From: an uncultured Lachnospiraceae bacterium
Lineage (GTDB): Bacteria > Bacillota > Clostridia > Lachnospirales > Lachnospiraceae
Direction: 5' to 3'
DNA: 27,844 bases
NCBI GenBank assembly: GCA_910589385.1
Contig: CAJUTU010000044.1
Location: forward strand, 1-27,844
Position 1 is the first letter of the stretch. Each line of letters opens with the position of its first letter. Under the pieces are notes generated by a model. The model saw only the letters and a program-made list of their open reading frames with translations. It searched no databases and had not been told where the DNA came from. The translations under genes were made by a program, and so were the position numbers. Of this stretch, positions 15,396-22,066 are shown one piece after another.

Positions 15396-16135
15396 GGCCG
15401 TTCCCCCTTTCTCCCAGCCTGTATATCCTTTCCTTCCGATATCCGGGAAACCTGGCCGTTCTGCCTTTCATCCTGCGTCACTTTGCCGTCTGCGATCCGG
15501 ATAATACGGTCTGCCTGCAGCGCAATATTTTTATCATGAGTAACAAGAATCAACGTCTGCCCATATTCCCGGTTACTTTTTTTCAGCAGCTTGATGATCT
15601 CGTGCCCGTTCCGGCTGTCCAGGCTCCCGGTAGGTTCGTCTGCCAGCATCACCTGGGGCGCGTTCATCAGAGCACGCCCGATCGCCACACGCTGCTGCTG
15701 GCCGCCGGAAAGCTGGTTGGGCAGATGGTTTTGCCGTTCTTCCAACCCTAGAAGCTCCAGCAGGTCATTCAGCCGTTTTTTATTTACCTTCCGTTTATCC
15801 ATCAAAACCGGAAGCGTAATGTTTTCCACCACATTGAGTGTGGGGATCAGATTATGGAACTGATAGATCAGTCCCACCTGCCGCCTGCGGAAAATAGCCA
15901 ATTTTTCATTACTCTGATCATAAACGTCCTGTCCGTTCAGATAAATCTTTCCGCTGGTAGGCACATCCACTCCTGCAATCGAATGGAGCAGCGTAGATTT
16001 CCCGGATCCAGAGGAACCGATAACTGCGGTAAATTCCCCTCTTTCAATAGTGAGGGACACTCCGTCCAATGCAGTAACCTGATTTTCATCCTTTCCATAG
16101 ATTTTGTACAAATTTTCAATTTTCAAAAACTCCAT
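15392..16135 (-). CDS. ABC transporter ATP-binding protein, LolD/MacB type
   Basis: The 247-residue ATPase has Walker A GSSGSGKST (residues 40-48), a Q-loop in RRRQVGLIYQFHNLIP, signature LSGGQQQRVAIGRAL near 143, Walker B VMLADEPTGSLD near 165 and the switch histidine in LVTHDKN. These place it in the subfamily that energises FtsX-type permeases, consistent with the overlapping partner gene. The last 35 residues are a charged tail (many Arg, Gln, Glu) beyond the usual domain end. AAGGAGG stands 8 bases before the ATG. An 84-base gap separates it from the histidine kinase gene, and that gap contains a likely response-regulator box, so the ABC genes can be transcribed separately. Confidence 0.93.
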   Translation of the reverse strand: MEFLKIENLYKIYGKDENQVTALDGVSLTIERGEFTAVIGSSGSGKSTLLHSIAGVDVPTSGKIYLNGQDVYDQSNEKLAIFRRRQVGLIYQFHNLIPTLNVVENITLPVLMDKRKVNKKRLNDLLELLGLEERQNHLPNQLSGGQQQRVAIGRALMNAPQVMLADEPTGSLDSRNGHEIIKLLKKSNREYGQTLILVTHDKNIALQADRIIRIADGKVTQDERQNGQVSRISEGKDIQAGRKGERP

Positions 16136-16169
16136 GATATGAGCCTCCTTTTCCTTAAGACTTACCCAT

Positions 16170-16211
16170 ATGATAGAGCTTCCGCCTTACATTTTCGTGA
16201 CTTTTTTGTGA
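16170..16211 (-). promoter_or_regulatory. Candidate response-regulator box and promoter for the ABC genes
   Basis: On the minus strand TCACAAAAAAG (16201-16211) is followed at once by TCACGAAAATG (16190-16200). The two are direct repeats with an 11-base period, typical of dimeric OmpR-family regulators. TATCAT (16170-16175) lies 14 bases further on and can serve as -10, which places the second repeat over the -35 position. The site begins 9 bases after the kinase stop codon. Confidence 0.55.
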
Positions 16212-16219
16212 GAAATCCG

Positions 16220-17209
16220 TCACTTTGGAAAACATATAATAAATAATGCGCCCCCCTGTGGGTGATTCTCAGCATTGACCGTCCCCCCCTGCCGGGAAAT
16301 GATTGTTTTACAGAGCGCCAAACCAATCCCATATCCTGCAGCTCTGGAATTATTTCCACGGTAAAACCGCTCAAACAAGCGCGATAATTCATTTTCTTTA
16401 AAACCTGCACCACTGTCATGGATCCTGATCTTTGTAAACAAAGCAGTATCCTCGCAGGCAATCTCAATCTTTCCCTGATCGCCGGCACTTTCCATACAAT
16501 TTTTCAGAATATTCTGAAGGGCTTCAGAAAGCCAGTCCAAATCTCCCCGAATCTCAATCCCTTCCGGTATCATAATCCGCAGCTCAATACTATGCAGCTC
16601 CATGGGAATCAAAAGCGGCCGAAGCGCAGTATGGATCAGGTTTCCCACATCCACCGCCCTATTCTGGAACACCACGATCCCTGCATCCAGACGGGACAGT
16701 TTCAATAAGGATGTGATCAGCCATTCCATCCTCACGAGCAATTCCTCTGTTTCACACAGTAGTTCTTTCCGCTCCTTTTCCTCCGGGTTATTTTCCAGCA
16801 AGGACAGGATCAGGTTTATAGATGTAAGGGGAGTGCGGAGCTGATGCGCAATATCCGCCAAAGAATCTGCAAGATTCTCTTTTTCTTTTTTCAAAGCTGC
16901 ATTTTGTTCCCGGATACGCAGGGTCATCTTGGTAACCTCACTTTGCAGGATGGAAAGCTCCCCTTCTTCTGACTCACTGATGAACAGATAGTCCGCATCA
17001 TGGAGCACCATATCTATCTGCTCCGAAATCTTTGCAATGCTCTGGTATCTGTTTCTGGTAAATCCATAACAGATAGTCCAAAAGGCCGCTGCGGAAGCCA
17101 GAGACAGTACTCCCGCCGCCGTATTGGCAGCAAATCCCAATACCACAGCGGCCACTGCTGCTAAAGCGAACCAGGCAGCAAATTGACGGAACTCTTTATT
17201 CCGAAGCAT
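16220..17209 (-). CDS. Sensor histidine kinase with short intramembrane-type input
   Basis: The 329-residue kinase starts with two closely spaced membrane helices (about 9-28 and 30-47) with almost no extracellular loop. Next come a coiled linker, the phosphoacceptor helix DIAHQLRTPLTSIN (His122), the N box (LQNILKNCME), G1 (IHDSGAGF) and G2 (GYGIGLALCKTII). Lack of an outer sensor domain is typical of kinases that take their signal from a partner ABC permease. The ATG, with GGGGGATAGAT before it, lies 14 bases inside the response-regulator gene. It should phosphorylate that regulator and thereby control the downstream ABC genes. Confidence 0.92.
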   Translation of the reverse strand: MLRNKEFRQFAAWFALAAVAAVVLGFAANTAAGVLSLASAAAFWTICYGFTRNRYQSIAKISEQIDMVLHDADYLFISESEEGELSILQSEVTKMTLRIREQNAALKKEKENLADSLADIAHQLRTPLTSINLILSLLENNPEEKERKELLCETEELLVRMEWLITSLLKLSRLDAGIVVFQNRAVDVGNLIHTALRPLLIPMELHSIELRIMIPEGIEIRGDLDWLSEALQNILKNCMESAGDQGKIEIACEDTALFTKIRIHDSGAGFKENELSRLFERFYRGNNSRAAGYGIGLALCKTIISRQGGTVNAENHPQGGALFIICFPK

Positions 17210-17882
17210 ATCTATCCCCCAATCGATATCCCATTCCGTGAACTGTCAAAATAATTTCCGGTTTTGCCGGATCACTCTCAATCTTTTCCCGAAGGCGTTT
17301 GATATATACGGTCAATGTATTGTTGGTCACAAATTCCCCTGCTGCATCCCAGAGTTCGTGAAGCAGCCTGTCTCTCGTAATGATGATATTCGGATTGCTG
17401 ATAAACATCAGCAGCAGACGGTATTCCAACGCGGAAAGAAATACCTCGCTGCCATTCTTTTTCACGACCCCGCTTGCCGTATCCACATATAGCCCGCCGA
17501 CTTCAAAGACCGTAGATACACGTCCGTATTTACGCAAGGCCGTCTTAATCCTTGCGACCAGTTCCCGAGGCCTGAAAGGTTTGGTGATATAGTCATCCCC
17601 TCCCATATTCAATCCTGTGACAACACTGGCTTCATCTCCAGAAGCCGTCAGGAAGATCACCGGAATCTCCTGGGCTTCTTTAATCTCCGTGTAAACGGCA
17701 AATCCATTTCCGTCGGGCAGGGAAATATCCACCAGGCTCAGATCAAACCTCTGTTCTGCAAGCATGGCGGAAGCTTCCTGTCTGCCTGCGGCATGCACCA
17801 CGGTAAAACCTTCTGAACAAAGAAGCCGTGTCAGATTTTTTGCGATCGCCATATCATCTTCCACTAAAAATATTCGTTTCAT
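17196..17882 (-). CDS. OmpR/PhoB-family response regulator
   Basis: The receiver domain (1-115) has the acidic pair in LVEDDM, phosphoacceptor Asp52 (LVDISLPDG), a conserved Thr in FLTAS and Lys in YITKPF. The winged-helix output domain (about 130-225) carries LSALEYRLLLMFISNP and the recognition helix NTLTVYIKRLREKIE. I chose ATG 17882, with GGGAG 8 bases upstream; an ATG 15 bases earlier overlaps that site. This ATG overlaps the TGA of the XRE/AAA protein gene (ATGA), a striking coupling to an unrelated protein. Its 3' end overlaps the kinase gene by 14 bases. The likely target is the direct repeat at 16190-16211. Confidence 0.93.
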   Translation of the reverse strand: MKRIFLVEDDMAIAKNLTRLLCSEGFTVVHAAGRQEASAMLAEQRFDLSLVDISLPDGNGFAVYTEIKEAQEIPVIFLTASGDEASVVTGLNMGGDDYITKPFRPRELVARIKTALRKYGRVSTVFEVGGLYVDTASGVVKKNGSEVFLSALEYRLLLMFISNPNIIITRDRLLHELWDAAGEFVTNNTLTVYIKRLREKIESDPAKPEIILTVHGMGYRLGDRYASE

Positions 17883-19804
17883 TTCTTTTTCTCCCATCTC
17901 ACTTCCGCATTTTTCCCAAAATGTGCCAGCCCAATATAATATACCGTCCCTTTCATTTCCGCATCATATTTTTTATCTTTTATCTGAGTAACCGCCTCCT
18001 GTGCCAATTCCTCCAGATCCTGCGCTTCATCCTTCGTATATTTGAATTCCAGAACCATGTGAGGCAGTTCGGGTTTCTTTGCATAGAGAAGGATATCACT
18101 TCTTCCTGCGCCGCTTTCCCGATTACTTTTCACTTCATAATATGGATACATAAAAGCGCACATCCCCAGCATCATCATATGATAGCTGTTTTCACTTTTC
18201 ACGTCATGATAGGAGGGCAGCCGCAATAAAATCCACTGGTATTGCTCAATAAATTTCTCCATGTCCTCTGTCCGCAGATATCTCAGCATCTGCGATATGT
18301 GCCCTTCCTCCAGCTTCAGGCAGAAGGCTGTCAGTTCCCGAAATGCTTCCCTCACTTCATAATTGGGTATCCGGAGTTTATAGATCCCCTCATCCATCTT
18401 TTCCTGAATAGCCACCATACCGGCATCAAGCAAACGCCCCCAGAGAGAAGCGTCATCCGGCTCTTCATAATAAGAGACCGACAGTTCAACCTTTGTATCC
18501 ACAGTCCCATTTTCTATCAATTCATTATATTTCCGGAGAAACAACTCACCTCTCTGCTCAAAAGCATTTTTGATGATACTGTTCTCACTTGTATTGACCC
18601 AGTAAGGCTCCAGTTTTTTTCTCGCCGCATAACAGGAAATAGACCAAGGGTTATAAACTTCTGTTGTTCCAAACAAATAGCCATCATACATGATCCTGAC
18701 ATCATCTGTAAATTCCACTCCGCAGTACTCCAAAAGCGCCTCTGTCTCTTCTTCAGTAAATCCAAAGCAGTCCGAATATTCTGGATCTTTTACCGTACAG
18801 ACACTCAGATTATTAATACCGGAAAAAATATTCTCCTTTGCCACCCGTTGGATCCCTGTCAAAACAGCTCTTTCCAGGGCCGGATTTCCCTTTAAAGATG
18901 AAGTCAGCATCTCTGTCAGAATCCCACGGACCTCACTATAATATCCTTGAGCATTTGCAGAAATAAACGGAGTATCATACTCATCCAACAGAAAATATAC
19001 TTTTTTTCCAAAATACGCTTCCAGAATCCTGCAAAGAATGACAATCGCATTCACAATACAGCCCTCTGTCTCTTTTCTGTCCTTTATCGGCCACAAGCAT
19101 TCATAAATATGGTTGAACTCATCACGTTGTGTATCAGGCAGAGTCCCATCATTTATAATCTCATAATATCTTCTGTACACCCCTTTTAAAGCCACTCCCA
19201 GCTGATCCAGCATCCGCTCCGCACAATCTCCCCTCAGATTGAGAAATGAGAGAAAGATTACCGGATGCTCATTCATCTCCTGCATCACATAGCTGCCGCT
19301 TATCTTTGTGCCTGCAAACAAAGCGCCGGACTCCTTCGTACAATCCAGGAACTCCGCCAGCATAGACATATTCAGCGTCTTCCCAAAACGCCTCGGCCTA
19401 GTAATCAGCGTCACATCATACCAGGATTCCAAAAGTTCCTCGATCATCAATGTCTTGTCCACATAATACGCTTTTCTTTCACGCAGTTTGCGGAAATCCT
19501 GAGTGCCGATCGACAATCTCCTGTCTTTTCCTTTCTGCGGTATTTTTATATTTGCGCCATATGGCGTAGATGGATCGCATAACATAGCTGGAACCTTCAT
19601 CGGCACCTTTCCAAACAGTTCGTCCAAAGAACAATCCAAAATCTCACTGATACGCTCCAGCCCCTCCAGATCAGGCGAACGGTTCCCCGTCTCATAATTC
19701 GTATAGGAAGAGCGCGAAATCTCCAGCTTCTCAGCCATCTGAGCCTGCGTATACCCTTTCTGCTTGCGAAACATTGTCAGATATTTATGGAATTTTGTTT
19801 TCAT
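17879..19804 (-). CDS. XRE-HTH / AAA-ATPase-like / PD-(D/E)XK nuclease-fold fusion protein
   Basis: This 641-residue protein has three parts. Residues 5-62 form a Cro/C1 helix-turn-helix (YTQAQMAEKLEISRSSYTNYETG). Residues 90-420 form an AAA-ATPase-like domain (PF09820 type) opening with FRKLRERKAYYVDKT, Walker A RPRRFGKT near 138 and Walker B VYFLLDEYDTPF. The C-terminus has a restriction-like fold with GRSDI near 568 and LEFKYT near 586, the PD-(D/E)XK residues. AAA/PD-(D/E)XK proteins are numerous in gut anaerobes and their role is unproven; the N-terminal HTH is an addition. GAAGGTG precedes the ATG. Its stop overlaps the response-regulator start. A promoter set inside a 15-bp inverted repeat lies directly upstream and suggests autoregulation by the HTH. 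Confidence 0.85.
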   Translation of the reverse strand: MKTKFHKYLTMFRKQKGYTQAQMAEKLEISRSSYTNYETGNRSPDLEGLERISEILDCSLDELFGKVPMKVPAMLCDPSTPYGANIKIPQKGKDRRLSIGTQDFRKLRERKAYYVDKTLMIEELLESWYDVTLITRPRRFGKTLNMSMLAEFLDCTKESGALFAGTKISGSYVMQEMNEHPVIFLSFLNLRGDCAERMLDQLGVALKGVYRRYYEIINDGTLPDTQRDEFNHIYECLWPIKDRKETEGCIVNAIVILCRILEAYFGKKVYFLLDEYDTPFISANAQGYYSEVRGILTEMLTSSLKGNPALERAVLTGIQRVAKENIFSGINNLSVCTVKDPEYSDCFGFTEEETEALLEYCGVEFTDDVRIMYDGYLFGTTEVYNPWSISCYAARKKLEPYWVNTSENSIIKNAFEQRGELFLRKYNELIENGTVDTKVELSVSYYEEPDDASLWGRLLDAGMVAIQEKMDEGIYKLRIPNYEVREAFRELTAFCLKLEEGHISQMLRYLRTEDMEKFIEQYQWILLRLPSYHDVKSENSYHMMMLGMCAFMYPYYEVKSNRESGAGRSDILLYAKKPELPHMVLEFKYTKDEAQDLEELAQEAVTQIKDKKYDAEMKGTVYYIGLAHFGKNAEVRWEKKK

Positions 19805-19833
19805 TTCCGCACCTTCTCCCTCTTTTTTTCTAT

Positions 19834-19862
19834 ATTATAACGCAAAAAGTTTCAAAAAGCAA
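19834..19862 (-). promoter_or_regulatory. Sigma-A promoter of the XRE/AAA seven-gene run
   Basis: On the minus strand TTGCTT (19857-19862), a 17-base spacer and perfect TATAAT (19834-19839) precede the start codon by about 30 bases. No other promoter is needed for the genes down to 11155, apart from the candidate at 16170-16211. Confidence 0.65.
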
Positions 19863-19894
19863 CCACATGTTCTGTTTCCTTTTGAAACTTTTTG
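19843..19894. promoter_or_regulatory. Perfect 15-bp inverted repeat operator
   Basis: CAAAAAGTTTCAAAA (19843-19857) and TTTTGAAACTTTTTG (19880-19894) are exact complements with a 22-base gap. The first arm fills the -10/-35 spacer of the minus-strand promoter and the second lies upstream of the -35. Protein binding would block transcription. The HTH of the protein encoded immediately downstream is the obvious candidate. The divergent plus-strand promoter is 46 bases away. Confidence 0.6.
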
Positions 19895-19940
19895 ATCATG
19901 ATTCTATTCATAGACTCTACAATTTATCCCTATTTTTGTG

Positions 19941-19946
19941 TATAAT
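19941..19946 (+). promoter_or_regulatory. -10 element for the XRE membrane regulator
   Basis: A perfect TATAAT in the sequence TTTTTGTGTATAATACAC lies about 117 bases upstream of the start codon. The -35 region (TACAAT, 17 bases upstream) is only a partial match. Confidence 0.45.
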
Positions 19947-19982
19947 ACACTAAAAAAAGCAGACACCATATGTCCAGCCAAG

Positions 19983-20020
19983 AAAAACCCGACATTTCTC
20001 ACTTTATGTCGTGTTTTTTT
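19983..20020 (+). terminator. Terminator-like hairpin in the leader of the XRE membrane regulator
   Basis: AAAAACCCGACAT (19983-19995) pairs with ATGTCGTGTTTTT (20006-20018) at 12 of 13 positions around a 10-base loop, with further T residues after. It lies between the promoter and the ribosome site, 43 bases before the start codon. It could attenuate transcription of the gene. No alternative antiterminator pairing was obvious to me. Confidence 0.5.
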
Positions 20021-20062
20021 CCTCGGCAGATTGATACGATGTCTGTGAAAGGAGGACATACA

Positions 20063-20569
20063 ATGGATCAGAAAAAGGTAGGGGCATTTATGAAAGGGCT
20101 CCGCAAAGAAAAAGGGATTACACAAGAAACCTTTGCCGAAATCCTCGGTGTTACAAGCCGGACGATTTCACGTTGGGAAACCGGCTCCAATATGCCTGAC
20201 CTGGATATCTTAATCCAGATTGCAGATTATTATGATGTAGAAATCAGAGAAATCCTAGATGGAGAAAGGAAAAGTGAGAACATGAACAAAGAGTTAGAAG
20301 AAACTGTATTAAAGGTCGCCGATTATAGCAATGAAGAAAAAATGAAACTGATGAAAAAACTACATATCTTTTCATGGATAGGCGTGATATCATTTGTGAT
20401 ATTCATGATATTAGAAGCTATGGGGCTGGCAGACAGCGGGTATACGGAAGCAATCGCAGACTTTTGCGCGGGTCTGTCTTTCGGCATCCTGATGGTCGCC
20501 GTCGTATATACAAGCAAGTATATTTCCAAATTCCAGGCATTTAAAAAGAGGCTGCTGAAGCGCCAATAA
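20063..20569 (+). CDS. XRE-family regulator with C-terminal membrane helices
   Basis: A 168-residue protein with a Cro/C1 HTH at about 7-60 (GITQETFAEILGVTSRTISRWETG), a charged linker, and two hydrophobic helices at about 98-118 and 130-150. A basic tail ends the protein. This layout, a phage-repressor-type HTH tethered to the membrane, is common in Firmicutes, and such proteins often sense envelope or ion conditions. I chose ATG 20063 because AAAGGAGG lies 8 bases upstream; an ATG at 19970 is in frame but lacks a ribosome site and would read through the leader hairpin. It is divergent from the XRE/AAA operon and apparently monocistronic. Its target is unknown. Confidence 0.85.
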   Translation: MDQKKVGAFMKGLRKEKGITQETFAEILGVTSRTISRWETGSNMPDLDILIQIADYYDVEIREILDGERKSENMNKELEETVLKVADYSNEEKMKLMKKLHIFSWIGVISFVIFMILEAMGLADSGYTEAIADFCAGLSFGILMVAVVYTSKYISKFQAFKKRLLKRQ

Positions 20570-20615
20570 ATTCTACCATTGTCCGATCCGTGAGCATAGC
20601 CCATACATTCTCTCT

Positions 20616-20661
20616 TAACACACAAGGCCGCTTTCCTGCAGCGAGGAATACGGCCTGTGTT
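20616..20661 (+). terminator. Possible weak terminator hairpin after the XRE membrane regulator
   Basis: ACACAAGGCCG (20619-20629) pairs with CGGCCTGTGTT, and an inner TTCCT/AGGAA stem continues it. A T-run is nearly absent, only GTGTTTCAC. The 207-base spacer 20570-20776 otherwise holds AT-rich sequence with TATGAT-like boxes that probably serve the next gene. Confidence 0.4.
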
Positions 20662-20776
20662 TCACTTACAAAGAAATTCCATACTAAAAAACTATAATCC
20701 TAAGCCCCTTTCTGGAAAAAAACATCAATATATGATATGATAGGTATATTAATTTTCTAAGTCCGGAGAGTTCCAC

Positions 20777-21292
20777 ATGAAAGATGTTTTTCTCTTATAT
20801 GATACATGCTGTTTTTTCGAGATTGTAATTTTAAACTATTTTATGAGCCAGACAGGATGTGACATGATCTTCTGCTCTTTAAATGGAAAACCTGTCAAAA
20901 CAACAGAGGGTTATTCCGTAAATGTGGATATATCCCTAAAAGATATTGATATGGAACAGGTACGGAGTTTCATTGTCCCCGGCGGAGATATCTCCCTCAT
21001 TGATACTGACAAAGTGTGGGCATATCTACAAGAATTAAGGCACAGACAAACTCTGACCGGCGGTATCTGCGCCGGTGTGGACCTGCTGGAACATGCTGGA
21101 ATACTGGATGGCATAAAATCAACACATTCAATAGATTTAGACATTGTAAATGACCAACATGTAATCACTGCGCAGGCAAATGCATATGTCGATTTTGCGA
21201 TTGAAATAGCAAAGGACTTGGAACTCTTTGAGGATGAAGCTGATCTGCAGGAAACCGTCGATTTCTGGAAATATCATAAGAGAGCACAATAA
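20777..21292 (+). CDS. DJ-1/PfpI family protein
   Basis: This 171-residue cytoplasmic protein has the class-I glutamine-amidotransferase-like fold of DJ-1/PfpI: an N-terminal strand (VFLLYDTCCFFE), the FIVPGGD turn near residue 66, and the nucleophile elbow GGICAGVDLLEHAGIL with Cys98. The glutamate partner expected near the N-terminus could be Glu15. The C-terminal THSIDL and AYVDFAIEIAKDL segments fit the family. Members act as stress-related deglycase/chaperone-like proteins, glyoxalases, amidases or the enzyme part of GATase1-AraC regulators; the specific activity here cannot be read. A GGAGAG ribosome site lies about 9 bases before the ATG. It converges on the MgtC gene 42 bases away. 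Confidence 0.82.
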   Translation: MKDVFLLYDTCCFFEIVILNYFMSQTGCDMIFCSLNGKPVKTTEGYSVNVDISLKDIDMEQVRSFIVPGGDISLIDTDKVWAYLQELRHRQTLTGGICAGVDLLEHAGILDGIKSTHSIDLDIVNDQHVITAQANAYVDFAIEIAKDLELFEDEADLQETVDFWKYHKRAQ

Positions 21293-21334
21293 ACAGTGCT
21301 TAACAGCACTTGTTGCTGCCCCATCATCCCTTTT

Positions 21335-22051
21335 TTACAGTTCCTCAATAAACTGTACCCCTTTCTCATGTGCCAGTACTTCAATAATCTCCGCATGGGT
21401 GCGGTGCGTCTGGCTGGAAACTGTCACCGTATAGCTGAGCGTCCCTGGTTTTCCATTTTGCTCATACCAGAAAAATCCCTTATTGACCCGAATGTTACCC
21501 ACCTCCAGCTGATGATCTTTGGCATATTGTAAGAATCCGCCGAAAGCGCCTTTCTCAACATTATATTCAATGTACAGTTCCAGAAACCGGGACTTTTTCC
21601 GGATCCAGATATCGAACTTTAAAAGCCCGGATACGGTGAATGCGATCGCCAGCCCACCCAGGACCGCGCCCTCATAAAACCCGATCCCAATTGCCAGGCC
21701 GCAGCACGCCGCCGCCCAAAGACCTGCCGCGGTAGTAATCCCCATGATTTTATTTCTTCCAGTCAATACAATTGTCCCTGCGCCCAGAAAACCAACCCCG
21801 CTGATGACCTGTGCCCCAAGGCGCACCGGATCTCCAGTCTCATATGTGATATATACATACTGGTTTGTCATCATCACCAAAGCCGAACCCAGGCATACAA
21901 GAATGTACGTCCGAAGCCCCGCGGGGCGGTTCTTTGTCCCACGCTCTATGCCAAGGACTCCCCCAATAAGAACGGACAGGATGATCCGAAGTAACATTGA
22001 TATAAAATTCAGTTCCCGAAGATATTCCATCATGCCTCCCAAGTTTTCCAT
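21335..22051 (-). CDS. MgtC/SapB-family inner membrane protein
   Basis: The 238-residue protein has about five membrane helices in its first 150 residues and a soluble C-terminal domain (about 155-238) of the ACT-like type seen in longer MgtC proteins. Family motifs are clear: GIERGTKNRPAGLRTYILVC near residue 34 and RLGAQVISGVGFLGAGTI near 77. MgtC proteins act in adaptation to low magnesium, acid or phosphate stress and can modulate other membrane proteins. Start choice is uncertain: the first ATG directly abuts GGGAGG, and ATGs at codons 7 and 8 also follow a GGGAGG. It begins 15 bases after the solute-binding lipoprotein stop, so it is probably the third gene of that operon. The only hairpin after it (21293-21312) is weak. 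Confidence 0.88.
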   Translation of the reverse strand: MENLGGMMEYLRELNFISMLLRIILSVLIGGVLGIERGTKNRPAGLRTYILVCLGSALVMMTNQYVYITYETGDPVRLGAQVISGVGFLGAGTIVLTGRNKIMGITTAAGLWAAACCGLAIGIGFYEGAVLGGLAIAFTVSGLLKFDIWIRKKSRFLELYIEYNVEKGAFGGFLQYAKDHQLEVGNIRVNKGFFWYEQNGKPGTLSYTVTVSSQTHRTHAEIIEVLAHEKGVQFIEEL

Positions 22052-22066
22052 CCTCCCATACCGTCC

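Noticed and set aside
12804..17882. Bce-type bacitracin resistance module
   Set aside because: The kinase is of the intramembrane type, but the permease has two FtsX domains and about eight helices with two large outer domains, unlike ten-helix BceB. A specific bacitracin role is not supported.
20911..21168. An 85-codon minus-strand frame opposite the DJ-1/PfpI gene
   Set aside because: It is an antisense shadow with no upstream signals; the plus-strand gene has a clear family motif and ribosome site.
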